DNA of 7,092 bases from positions 1 through 7,092 of the forward strand of contig JANWHI010000146.1 in the NCBI GenBank assembly GCA_025450495.1. Reading direction: 5' to 3'. Position numbers and translations under genes: made by a program. The notes under the pieces were generated by a model. The model was not told where the DNA came from, searched no databases, and was given only the letters and a program-made list of their open reading frames with translations. Source of the DNA: Candidatus Dormiibacter sp. GTDB lineage: Bacteria > Chloroflexota > Dormibacteria > UBA8260. How positions within the stretch are numbered: position 1 is the stretch's first letter; each line of letters begins with the position of its first letter. Below, one piece after another: positions 1 through 5,456 of this stretch.

Positions 1-194
1 AAGATTGCCACGAACAGCAGAAGTAGGGCCGCGGCCACCAGCAACCCGGTCGCCACCGCGAACCTCTTGATGCTGGCGATCGCCTGGGCCTTGGCGAACT
101 CGATCTCCGCCTTGGCGAGACGGACGGCGTCGTCAGCGACCTCCCTGGCGATCGCCGCGAGGCTCTCGTCGCGCGCCCCCCCGGGCGTGCTCAC
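1..194 (-). CDS. Holin-X-like small membrane protein, N-terminal part (runs off the window)
   Basis: The reading frame starts with GTG at 194-192 and stays open through position 1, giving 64 residues of an unfinished protein. Residues about 9-45 form a charged amphipathic helix rich in Ala, Glu, Arg and Lys (DDAVRLAKAEIEFAKAQA). From about residue 46 a hydrophobic membrane segment begins (VATGLLVAAALLLLFVAI) and runs into the window edge. This arrangement, an 'RLAKAEIE-AKAE' helix followed by transmembrane helices, is typical of the Holin-X/Phage_holin_3_6 family of actinobacteria and relatives. Members are called holin-like but have no established lytic role. The GTG start shares bases with the TGA stop of the upstream MerR gene (GTGA, 4-bp overlap), so the two are probably translationally coupled and the start is well supported. 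The C-terminus is not visible. Family assignment is likely; function is unknown. Confidence 0.72.
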   Translation of the reverse strand, partial: MSTPGGARDESLAAIAREVADDAVRLAKAEIEFAKAQAIASIKRFAVATGLLVAAALLLLFVAI

Positions 195-547
195 GCTTCG
201 AGCTGCGACACGTCGATATCGCGCAGCCCGTCGGGCGGTTGAACGCCGTGCTGGTAGAGAAGCTTCATGAGAGAGAGAACGTAGCGGACTCCGGTCAGGT
301 TGACTCCGTGATTGCGAGTGAGATTCTGAATGGTCTGCAGCTTGAAGATATCGCGCTGCGAGTAGCGGCGGCGGTTGGTGGTGGTGCGCTGCGGCACGAC
401 CAGCCCCATGTTCTCGTACATCATCAGGGTGCGTGGGTGCGTCTCGAGGATCTCCGACGCAACGCTGATCGTGTAGATGGGTTTATCGAGGCCCGGCTGA
501 CCGGCAGGGGCTGCGGGTCGCTGCTGCCGCCCTACTCCTTCAGCCAT
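191..547 (-). CDS. HspR-like MerR-family transcriptional regulator (copy 1)
   Basis: This encodes 118 residues, a usual size for HspR-type regulators. A polar N-terminal tail (residues 1-20) leads into a MerR winged helix-turn-helix. YTISVASEILETHPRTLMMY holds the recognition helix and matches the HspR pattern 'VAAELAGMHPQTLRxYE'. TNRRRYSQRD is the wing, and the HGVNLTGVRYVLSLMKLL segment corresponds to the 'EGVNLAGIKRIL' of HspR. No metal-binding cysteine cluster or long effector domain is present, so this is a DNA-binding protein with a short C-terminal helix and a DIDV tail. HspR normally represses heat-shock chaperone operons, but no chaperone gene is in view. The ATG lies inside the end of the response-regulator gene (16-bp overlap), with a weak GAGGGA site upstream, which implies translational coupling. 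A paralogue lies at 1042-1428; by hand count about 66 of 99 aligned residues are identical. Family call firm; target unknown. Confidence 0.87.
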   Translation of the reverse strand: MAEGVGRQQRPAAPAGQPGLDKPIYTISVASEILETHPRTLMMYENMGLVVPQRTTTNRRRYSQRDIFKLQTIQNLTRNHGVNLTGVRYVLSLMKLLYQHGVQPPDGLRDIDVSQLEA

Positions 548-921
548 TCGTCGATTCCCTCGGAGAGCACGATCGGCGACGTCTGTGCCTTGACGAGGAA
601 CTCCATGGCGCCGAGCTTGAGCCCGCGGTCGACCAGCTCCTTCTCGCCGTAGTTGCTGAGGATGATGACCGGGATGTCGGCGGTCGAGTCCTGTCCGCGC
701 AACTCCTCGAGCACCGTGAAGCCGTCCTTCTTGGGCAGCCGGATGTCGAGGAAGACGATGTCGGGGGTGAGCTCCGTGGCGCGGCGCACGCCCTCCTCGC
801 CGTCCATGGCAACGTGGACGCGGTAGCCGTCCTTCTCGAGCTTGAGCTTGTACATCTCGAGGGTCTCGCGGTCATCCTCGATCAACAGAACGTCGATGAC
901 CTGGTCGTCGTCAGCGCTCAC
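532..921 (-). CDS. Stand-alone (receiver-only) response regulator
   Basis: This is a single CheY-like receiver domain of 129 residues with no output domain. Counting from the chosen GTG, the acidic pocket is E15, D16 and D17, the phosphoacceptor is D59 (FLDIRLP), the switch Ser is S89 (IILSN) and the conserved lysine is K111. K111 is followed by Ala rather than the usual Pro. It should accept a phosphoryl group from a histidine kinase and signal by protein contact, but no kinase is in the window. I chose GTG at 921 because an AGGAGG site (938-933) precedes it. The frame is open back to an ATG at 996, but that start would begin inside a palindrome and add a non-conserved leader. The last codons overlap the start of the MerR gene. 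This coupling suggests the receiver and the MerR protein may act together, which is inference. Confidence 0.9.
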   Translation of the reverse strand: MSADDDQVIDVLLIEDDRETLEMYKLKLEKDGYRVHVAMDGEEGVRRATELTPDIVFLDIRLPKKDGFTVLEELRGQDSTADIPVIILSNYGEKELVDRGLKLGAMEFLVKAQTSPIVLSEGIDEWLKE

Positions 922-932
922 CGGGGGATTCA

Positions 933-938
933 CCTCCT
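933..938 (-). promoter_or_regulatory. Strong Shine-Dalgarno site deciding the response-regulator start
   Basis: On the minus strand AGGAGG (within AGGAGGTGA, 938-930) is complementary to the 16S rRNA tail. It lies 11 nt before the GTG at 921, slightly long but the only good site in the region. It favours this GTG over the in-frame ATG 75 nt further upstream. Confidence 0.7.
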
Positions 939-970
939 GGACAAGATGGCTGGCGCAGCCCGTCCTCCCG

Positions 971-976
971 AGTATA
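971..976 (-). promoter_or_regulatory. Candidate -10 element for the response regulator-MerR-holin operon
   Basis: TATACT on the minus strand (5 of 6 matches to TATAAT) lies about 50 nt upstream of the GTG, giving a leader of roughly 40 nt that contains the ribosome-binding site. No good -35 is found at 16-18 bp. The best weak candidate, GTCACG at 1002-997, would give a 20-bp spacer, like the long spacers of MerR-controlled promoters. A second -10-like TATAAG occurs at 1019-1014. Confidence 0.4.
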
Positions 977-979
977 GCG

Positions 980-994
980 GGGGTGTAACACCCC
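980..994. promoter_or_regulatory. 15-bp perfect inverted repeat, candidate operator
   Basis: GGGGTGT-A-ACACCCC has two 7-bp perfect arms around one central base. It sits in the 120-bp gap between the two MerR/response-regulator genes, directly upstream of the TATACT -10-like element, and would lie within the promoter spacer. This is where MerR-family regulators usually bind. It does not match the HAIR motif of HspR (CTTGAGT-N7-ACTCAAG). No run of T follows it, so it is not a convincing terminator. Which protein binds is inference. Confidence 0.5.
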
Positions 995-1041
995 ATCGTG
1001 ACGCCACTATTTCCTTATAGCGGCCAGGTTGTGCGGGCTCC

Positions 1042-1428
1042 TCAGAGGTGCACGTGGGCGACGTCGATGTCGTCGAGATGGTCCGGTCTCGGGATGTCGT
1101 TCTCACCGAGCAGCCGGAGCAGCTGGATCACGTAGCGAGCGCCATTGAGGTTGAGGCCGTGGCGACGGGTCAGTCGCTGGATGGCCTGCAGGGTGAGGAC
1201 GTCGCGCTGGGAGTAGCGGCGCCGGTTGGTGGCGGTCCGCTGCGGAACCACCAGCTGGAGGTGCTCGTACATCATCAGCGTGCGCGGGTGGGTGGCGAGG
1301 ATCTCGGCCGCGACGCTGATTGTGTAGATCGGCTTGTCGAGCGCGACCCGGCTGACCGGCGCGGCCGGCCGGGCGGCGTTCACCGGTCCCTTGTTTGCTG
1401 GCTGGCGACGGTCAGGATCCGGCGGCAT
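1042..1428 (-). CDS. HspR-like MerR-family transcriptional regulator (copy 2)
   Basis: This encodes 128 residues. A proline- and arginine-rich N-terminal tail (1-29) precedes the MerR DNA-binding domain. The recognition helix ATHPRTLMMYE, the wing TNRRRYSQRD and the segment RHGLNLNGARYVIQLLRLL are nearly the same as in the copy at 191-547, and both end in an IDV motif followed by a few residues. The DNA-reading helix and wing differ little, so both proteins may recognise the same or similar operators. No effector-binding domain is visible. The ATG at 1428 has no Shine-Dalgarno site. A TACGAT -10-like hexamer at 1445-1440 is only 11 nt upstream, so the mRNA may be nearly leaderless. An internal GTG at residue 16, preceded by AAGGG, is a less likely start. 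The gene is divergent from the small membrane protein gene at 1530. Confidence 0.87.
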   Translation of the reverse strand: MPPDPDRRQPANKGPVNAARPAAPVSRVALDKPIYTISVAAEILATHPRTLMMYEHLQLVVPQRTATNRRRYSQRDVLTLQAIQRLTRRHGLNLNGARYVIQLLRLLGENDIPRPDHLDDIDVAHVHL

Positions 1429-1439
1429 AGGTGGGGCCG

Positions 1440-1445
1440 ATCGTA
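1440..1445 (-). promoter_or_regulatory. Weak -10-like element upstream of MerR copy 2
   Basis: TACGAT on the minus strand fits the TAnnnT pattern. It lies 11 nt before the ATG, and no ribosome-binding site intervenes. No -35 match is seen at normal spacing, and a TTGTCG at 1483-1478 is too far away. Support is weak. Confidence 0.22.
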
Positions 1446-1529
1446 CCCGCCCCCGGGCCCCGGCGACAGGACCGGCCCGACAACGCAGCCGTAACCAAAC
1501 CCTCCGCGGTGGCGTACCACGATCTGACC

Positions 1530-1736
1530 ATGCCTCAGACCAGCACGCTCCACAAGCCGCGCGACCTCACCACGGGCCCCTCCGGAGGCGACTCGCTCCG
1601 GGTTCGGGAGCGCTACCTCCGCCGACGCAGCCAGCGCCGCCGCCTCGGCGACCGGGGACTCACGGCGATCTGGGTGGCCGTCGGCGCTCTGGTCAGCTGG
1701 CTCTTCGTGGTCGGCTTCACGACGTTGGGCCACTAG
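1530..1736 (+). CDS. Small basic single-pass membrane protein, unknown function
   Basis: This encodes 68 residues from the ATG at 1530. Residues 1-24 are polar, and residues 25-44 are strongly basic (RVRERYLRRRSQRRRLGDRG). They are followed by one hydrophobic helix of about 20 residues (LTAIWVAVGALVSWLFVVGF) and a short tail. By the positive-inside rule the basic part should face the cytoplasm. The frame extends further upstream, but that extension reaches into the divergent MerR gene's promoter region and looks non-coding. No clear Shine-Dalgarno site precedes the ATG. Codons end mostly in G or C, as in neighbouring genes. The 3' end overlaps the end of the GT20 gene by 20 bp, tail to tail. 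I do not recognise a family. A real small gene is likely but not certain. Confidence 0.55.
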   Translation: MPQTSTLHKPRDLTTGPSGGDSLRVRERYLRRRSQRRRLGDRGLTAIWVAVGALVSWLFVVGFTTLGH

Positions 1737-3201
1737 CCCCCAGCAGCTCGCGGAGGTCCTGGAGCTGGAGAGCGACCCAGCGGTTGATGTCGGCGGCGCG
1801 CACGGTCTCTCTGATCTTGTCGGCGCGCGCCCGTCGCTGGGGCAGGTCCATCATCAGCCCGAGGTAGAGCGCCTCGGCGGTCTCGTCGACGTCGAACGGG
1901 TTGACGGTGAGCGCGAAGTCGCCGAGCTCCTCGTGCGAGCCGGCGTTCTCGCTGAGCACCAGGACCCCGTCACGGCGGTTGCAGAGCACGCCCTCCTTGG
2001 CCACCAGGTTCATGCCGTCGTAGATGGGATTGACGAGGAGGACATCGAACTGACGGTAGCCGGCCAGGGCCCGGGCCATCACGTCGTCGACCTCGACGCG
2101 GATCGGCGTCCAGCCGCCCCGGCTGAACTTGCGATTGATCCGCGCCGCGACACTGAGCACGCTGCCGAGATAGGCGCGGTAGTCGTCGATGTCCTGGCGG
2201 CTGGGTTGCAGGTAGGCCCAGAACTGCACGGTGCCATGGAGCTCCTGGTGATCCTCGAGCATGCGCTCGTAGGCAAGGAATCCCCTGACGATGTTCTTGC
2301 TGAGGTCGGTGCGGTCTACGCGCAGGATCAGCTTCTCCGGACGCCATGACAGCAGCCGCTCCTCCTCGACGCGCACGTCCTCGCCGTCCGCCTGCAGCAG
2401 CAGCCCGTCGACGTCGATGCTGATCGGATAGTTGCGCACGCGCACCACCCGTCCGTCAAAGAACACGCTGCGCTCGCGGAAGTCGATGGTCAGGCCGAGG
2501 TTCTCCTCGCAGGTGAGCAGGAAGTTGTGCACGTCGCGTCGGGTCTGGAAGCCCACCAGGTCGGCGCCGAGCAGACCGTGAACGATGGCGTCACGGATCG
2601 GCTTGGGGAGGATCGTCCAGTACTGGGGCGTCGGCCACGGGATGTGCACGAAATGCTGGATGCGCACATCGCGGAGCTGGGCGCGCACCATGTCGGCCAC
2701 GCAGTAGAGCTGATAGTCCTGGATGAACACCAGAGGCGGTCGTGGCGACGCCTTGGCTGCGGCGACGACGCGGTCCGCGACCATCTGGTTGACCAGCACG
2801 TAGCCCTCGCGCCACGCGAACAGCGTTGCGGTGTCGACGTTGGGCTCACGGGCTAGGTCCCACAGGTAGTGCTGGATGAACCACAGGAGCGGGTTGCTGA
2901 TGGTGTTGTAGTACAGGTCGTACGAGTTCGGCCGCGGCTCCACGAACGAGACTCGGTAGGCGGTGCCGTCCTCGGTGACCAGTTCAGCGGGGTCACCGCG
3001 CGCTGCCAGCGCGCGATCAGCGTCGTCGCGCGCCACCGCGACCCACAGAGCGTGCGTCGACGCCGCCAGCGAGCTGAGCGCGGTGACAAGGCCGCCGGCG
3101 CCCTTGACGAGTCGCTCGGGCGTGTTCCGGTACGGGTCGGCGGGCTCGAACACGAGCGGCGCGCGGTTGGCGACGACGATCGGCTGGACGTCGCCGAGCA
3201 T
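1717..3201 (-). CDS. otsA: GT20 family glycosyltransferase, trehalose-6-phosphate synthase type
   Basis: This encodes 494 residues from the ATG. The family makes trehalose 6-phosphate from a nucleotide-glucose donor and glucose 6-phosphate in the cytoplasm, for osmoprotection or desiccation protection. The sites known from E. coli OtsA are all present: R13 (ANRAP), the G36-G37 loop, the YYN tyrosine Y98, W107, D162 (QDYQL), H186 (HIPWPTP), the phosphate-binding pair R297/K302 (RTDLSK), R335, and D395/E403 (YDGMNLVAKE). The usual HDYHL is QDYQL here, and the N-terminal loop before the Gly-Gly is long, suggesting a distinct GT20 subgroup. Glucosylglycerol-phosphate synthase, which is also GT20, cannot be excluded. 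No OtsB phosphatase is in view. The gene follows the aldehyde dehydrogenase by 74 nt and is probably co-transcribed. The ATG abuts GGAG with no spacing, so a CTG start at 3231 is possible (see separate entry). Confidence 0.9.
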   Translation of the reverse strand: MLGDVQPIVVANRAPLVFEPADPYRNTPERLVKGAGGLVTALSSLAASTHALWVAVARDDADRALAARGDPAELVTEDGTAYRVSFVEPRPNSYDLYYNTISNPLLWFIQHYLWDLAREPNVDTATLFAWREGYVLVNQMVADRVVAAAKASPRPPLVFIQDYQLYCVADMVRAQLRDVRIQHFVHIPWPTPQYWTILPKPIRDAIVHGLLGADLVGFQTRRDVHNFLLTCEENLGLTIDFRERSVFFDGRVVRVRNYPISIDVDGLLLQADGEDVRVEEERLLSWRPEKLILRVDRTDLSKNIVRGFLAYERMLEDHQELHGTVQFWAYLQPSRQDIDDYRAYLGSVLSVAARINRKFSRGGWTPIRVEVDDVMARALAGYRQFDVLLVNPIYDGMNLVAKEGVLCNRRDGVLVLSENAGSHEELGDFALTVNPFDVDETAEALYLGLMMDLPQRRARADKIRETVRAADINRWVALQLQDLRELLGASGPTS

Positions 3202-3228
3202 CTCCTGCAGGTGGGGCTGGATGGCGGG

Positions 3229-3244
3229 CAGCGATTGTCCTCCT
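3229..3244 (-). promoter_or_regulatory. Ribosome-binding site and possible CTG start of the GT20 gene
   Basis: On the minus strand AGGAGG (3244-3239) is followed after 7 nt by CTG (3231-3229), in frame with the GT20 gene and ten codons before its first ATG. No ATG, GTG or TTG lies in frame between them. The ATG at 3201 is preceded immediately by GGAG with zero spacing, which is poor for initiation. The best-spaced start is therefore a non-standard CTG. Confidence 0.4.
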
Positions 3245-3275
3245 GTGCGGAGCTCTCTCGGCCGTGGTCGCGCCG

Positions 3276-4802
3276 TCAGCCGAGCAGCACGTCGTAGAAG
3301 TACCGCTCCGCGCGAGGCACGTTCTGGTCGACGTGGATGTGCTTGACCTCGGTGTACTCGCGCAAACCGTAGAGGCCAAGCTCACGACCCGTGCCGCTCT
3401 GCCGGTAGCCGCCGAAGGGTGCCAGCGGGTTGAGCAGATGCCAGTCGTTGATCCAGACGGTGCCGGTGCGCAGCTGCTTGGCCATCTCGATGGCGCCGCG
3501 CGTATCGCGCGACCAGATGCCGCCGGCAAGGCCGTAGATGGACCTGTTGGCGCGCGCGATCACGTCCCCCGGGTCGCTCCACCGCTGCACGGCGAGGACT
3601 GGCCCGAACACCTCCTCAGTGGCCACATTGGAGTCCGGGTTGATGTCGGCGAGAACGGTGGGCTGGATGAAGTGGCCCTTGTCGCCAAGGCCGCCGGGAC
3701 GGCCGCCGCCGCAGAGCACGGTGGCACCCTCCTGCTGAGCGCGATCGATCGCGGCGAGGACGTTCTCGTACTGGCGGCGCGAGATCAGCGGGCCGACCTG
3801 GGTGTCGAAGTCGGTGGCGTCGCCGACGCACAGCTCGCGCGCGGTGGCCACGAGCCGCTCCATGAACGCGTCGTAGACGTCCTCGTGCACGTACAGCCGG
3901 TGACCCGATTCACAGGCCTGGCCCTGGTGGAAGAAGGTGCCGAAGAGCGTGCCGTCGACGGCGACGTCGAGGTCGGCGTCCGCGCAGACGATGTTGGCCG
4001 ACTTGCCGCCGAGCTCGAGGGTGACCTTCTTGATCGTCGGGGCCGCCATCTCCAGGATGCGCCGGCCCACGGCGGTGCTGCCGGTGAACGCAACCTTGTC
4101 CACCTCCGCGTTGACGACCAGCTCCTCGCTGATCTCGGTGCCCGGACCGGTCACGACGTTGAGGACACCACGAGGCAGCAGCCCGGTCTCGTCGATGGCC
4201 CGCGCCACCTCGAGCAGCGTCAGCGGCGTGAACGGCGACGGCTTGAGCACCACGCTGTTGCCCATGGCCAGCGCCGGCGCCAGCTTCCACATGGCGATCA
4301 TCAGCGGGAAGTTGAAGGGGATGATGCCGCTGCAGACGCCGATCGCTTCGCGCTGCACGAAGTTCCAGCTGACATGGGGGATGTCGACCCAGGGGAGCGG
4401 CTCGTACCAGGGGATCTGCAGCGCCTGCTCGGCCATGGAGCGAAAGGTCTCGATGGCCAGCGGGACGTCGACGACCGCGGCCTTGCGGATGGTGGCTCCT
4501 GCCGTCTGCGCCTCGAGCATGGCCCAGTCGCCACTGCGCTCGGCAAGATGCTCGGCGATGTCGAACATGATCCGGCTGCGCTGCAGCTGGGTCTTGTTGC
4601 GCCATTCGCCGGAGTCGAACGAGCGCCTCGCCGCCTCGATCGCCCGGCGCGCGTCCTCGCGTCCCCCGGCAGCAGCCAGGCCGACGACCTCCTCGGTCGA
4701 GGGATTCTGCACCTCGAAGGTGTCGCCACCCGCCGCGGCGGTCCACTCACCGTCGATGTACTGCTGGTAGGTCGCCACCTCTGGCCGCACGATCGTCGCC
4801 AC
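3276..4802 (-). CDS. NAD(P)-dependent aldehyde dehydrogenase
   Basis: This encodes 508 residues, full length for the soluble ALDH superfamily, which oxidises aldehydes to carboxylic acids using NAD(P)+. Visible landmarks, in order: the oxyanion-hole Asn N164 (IPFNFPL); the cofactor-binding lysine K187 (VVLKPSPFTP); the glycine turn FTGSTAVG (239-246); the general-base Glu E263 (LELGGKSAN); the nucleophile C297 (HQGQACESGHR); the cofactor-binding Glu E397 (EEVFGPV); and the C-terminal PFGGYRQSGTGRELG and GLREYTEVK motifs. All catalytic residues are intact. Overall it resembles the betaine-aldehyde/broad-specificity ALDH group, but the substrate cannot be read from sequence. The GTG start has an AGGAGGAGG site (4815-4807). 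A -10-like CATAAT at 4837-4832 fits a short leader. Its placement before the GT20 gene would suit a stress or solute operon, which is inference. Confidence 0.95.
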   Translation of the reverse strand: MATIVRPEVATYQQYIDGEWTAAAGGDTFEVQNPSTEEVVGLAAAGGREDARRAIEAARRSFDSGEWRNKTQLQRSRIMFDIAEHLAERSGDWAMLEAQTAGATIRKAAVVDVPLAIETFRSMAEQALQIPWYEPLPWVDIPHVSWNFVQREAIGVCSGIIPFNFPLMIAMWKLAPALAMGNSVVLKPSPFTPLTLLEVARAIDETGLLPRGVLNVVTGPGTEISEELVVNAEVDKVAFTGSTAVGRRILEMAAPTIKKVTLELGGKSANIVCADADLDVAVDGTLFGTFFHQGQACESGHRLYVHEDVYDAFMERLVATARELCVGDATDFDTQVGPLISRRQYENVLAAIDRAQQEGATVLCGGGRPGGLGDKGHFIQPTVLADINPDSNVATEEVFGPVLAVQRWSDPGDVIARANRSIYGLAGGIWSRDTRGAIEMAKQLRTGTVWINDWHLLNPLAPFGGYRQSGTGRELGLYGLREYTEVKHIHVDQNVPRAERYFYDVLLG

Positions 4803-4831
4803 GCCGCCTCCTCCTGTTGACGAGGCCGTCG

Positions 4832-4837
4832 ATTATG
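4832..4837 (-). promoter_or_regulatory. Candidate -10 element for the aldehyde dehydrogenase-GT20 operon
   Basis: CATAAT on the minus strand (5 of 6 matches to TATAAT) lies 29 nt before the GTG at 4802. A transcript starting about 7 nt downstream would have a leader of roughly 20 nt containing the AGGAGGAGG site. No convincing -35 is seen at 16-18 bp. Confidence 0.35.
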
Positions 4838-4963
4838 AAGCGACGCCGGCCATCGCGAATCCGCAAGGCGCGGGTCTGCCGCGCTGCCCACAGGCGCGTC
4901 AAAGATGTGCTACGGGGGGATCAGACCCGGGCACGGGGCCGCGTTCGGGAGGAGAATCCGGCC

Positions 4964-5365
4964 ATGCTCGTCCGACCCACCGGCCCGCGCATCCTCCTGG
5001 TGGACGACGACCCCCGGCTACTCCACATCGTCACCCTCTACCTCCAGGTGCAGCAGTTCGAGGTGTTCTCCGCGGCCGGCGCGCAGGCGGCGCTCGAGTT
5101 CCTCGGCGGTGGCCTCCCTGACCTGGTCATCTGCGACGTCATGATGCCCGGGGTCGACGGCATCACCCTCTGCCGCCAGATTCGCCAGCTGCCCGGTGGC
5201 GAGCATCTGCCGCTGATCGTCTTCACCGCGTTGAGCGACACCGCCGACCTCGACGCCGCCCGGGACGCGGGGGCGGACCGGGTCATCACCAAACCGTTCA
5301 ACCTCGGCGGCCTCGGCCAGGCTGTCCACGAGCTGCTGCCCGACTCGATCGTCGCGAGCGCTTGA
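4964..5365 (+). CDS. Receiver-only response regulator
   Basis: This encodes 133 residues forming one CheY/OmpR-type receiver domain and nothing else. The acidic pocket is D14-D15-D16 (LLVDDDPRLL), the phosphoacceptor is D58 (VICDVMMPGVDG), the switch Thr is T88 (IVFTALSD), and K110 is followed by Pro (ITKPFN). All key residues are intact, so it should be phosphorylated by a histidine kinase, none of which is in view. I chose the ATG at 4964 because GGGAGGAG lies at 4947-4954. The frame is open further upstream to 4817, but that leader is arginine-rich and non-conserved, and it would overlap the promoter of the divergent aldehyde dehydrogenase. The next gene starts 91 nt downstream on the same strand. 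The receiver is much closer to PhoB/DivK-type receivers than to the one at 532-921, so the two are not recent duplicates. Confidence 0.92.
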   Translation: MLVRPTGPRILLVDDDPRLLHIVTLYLQVQQFEVFSAAGAQAALEFLGGGLPDLVICDVMMPGVDGITLCRQIRQLPGGEHLPLIVFTALSDTADLDAARDAGADRVITKPFNLGGLGQAVHELLPDSIVASA

Positions 5366-5388
5366 CCGGCCGCCGCTGAGCTGATGTC

Positions 5389-5404
5389 CGCGGGCTGTCC
5401 CGCG
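5389..5404 (+). terminator. GC-rich hairpin between the response regulator and the membrane ATPase gene
   Basis: CGCGGG-CTGT-CCCGCG forms a perfect 6-bp stem with a 4-nt loop, 24 nt after the response-regulator stop. It lacks a T-run, so it would be at best a weak or factor-assisted terminator or an mRNA-processing structure. In GC-rich DNA such a stem may also occur by chance. Confidence 0.25.
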
Positions 5405-5456
5405 ACCCTGGGTAGCGTCGGCAGGCTGGCCGGGATGCTCACAAGGCGGGGTGGCG

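Noticed and set aside
1433..1461. GGGGCC ... GGCCCC inverted repeat (6-bp arms, 17-nt spacer) upstream of MerR copy 2.
   Set aside because: The arms are short and pure GC in a GC-rich stretch, so chance occurrence is likely, and no copy lies near the other MerR gene.
1380..1733. A 117-codon minus-strand frame opposite the small membrane protein.
   Set aside because: It overlaps the MerR start and intergenic region and shows no motif. The plus-strand frame makes a coherent membrane protein. The choice is only moderately secure.
3264..4820. A 518-codon open frame on the plus strand, antisense to the aldehyde dehydrogenase.
   Set aside because: It mirrors the dehydrogenase gene, whose motifs are all intact. 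The product is low-complexity (His, Asp, Arg and Val rich) with no recognisable domain, a common effect of GC-rich codon use.
4817..4839. TTGACG followed by TATGAA as a plus-strand promoter for the response regulator.
   Set aside because: The spacing is only 11 bp, too short for a normal promoter, and the first element overlaps the ribosome-binding region of the divergent gene.
4817..4963. An upstream extension of the plus-strand response regulator to a start at 4817.
   Set aside because: The added 49 residues are arginine-rich and unlike any receiver N-terminus. A good Shine-Dalgarno site lies just before the ATG at 4964.
5362..5387. TTGACC at the response-regulator stop as a -35 for the membrane ATPase gene.
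   Set aside because: No -10-like hexamer occurs at 16-18 bp; the nearest, TGATGT, is at 14 bp and matches poorly.
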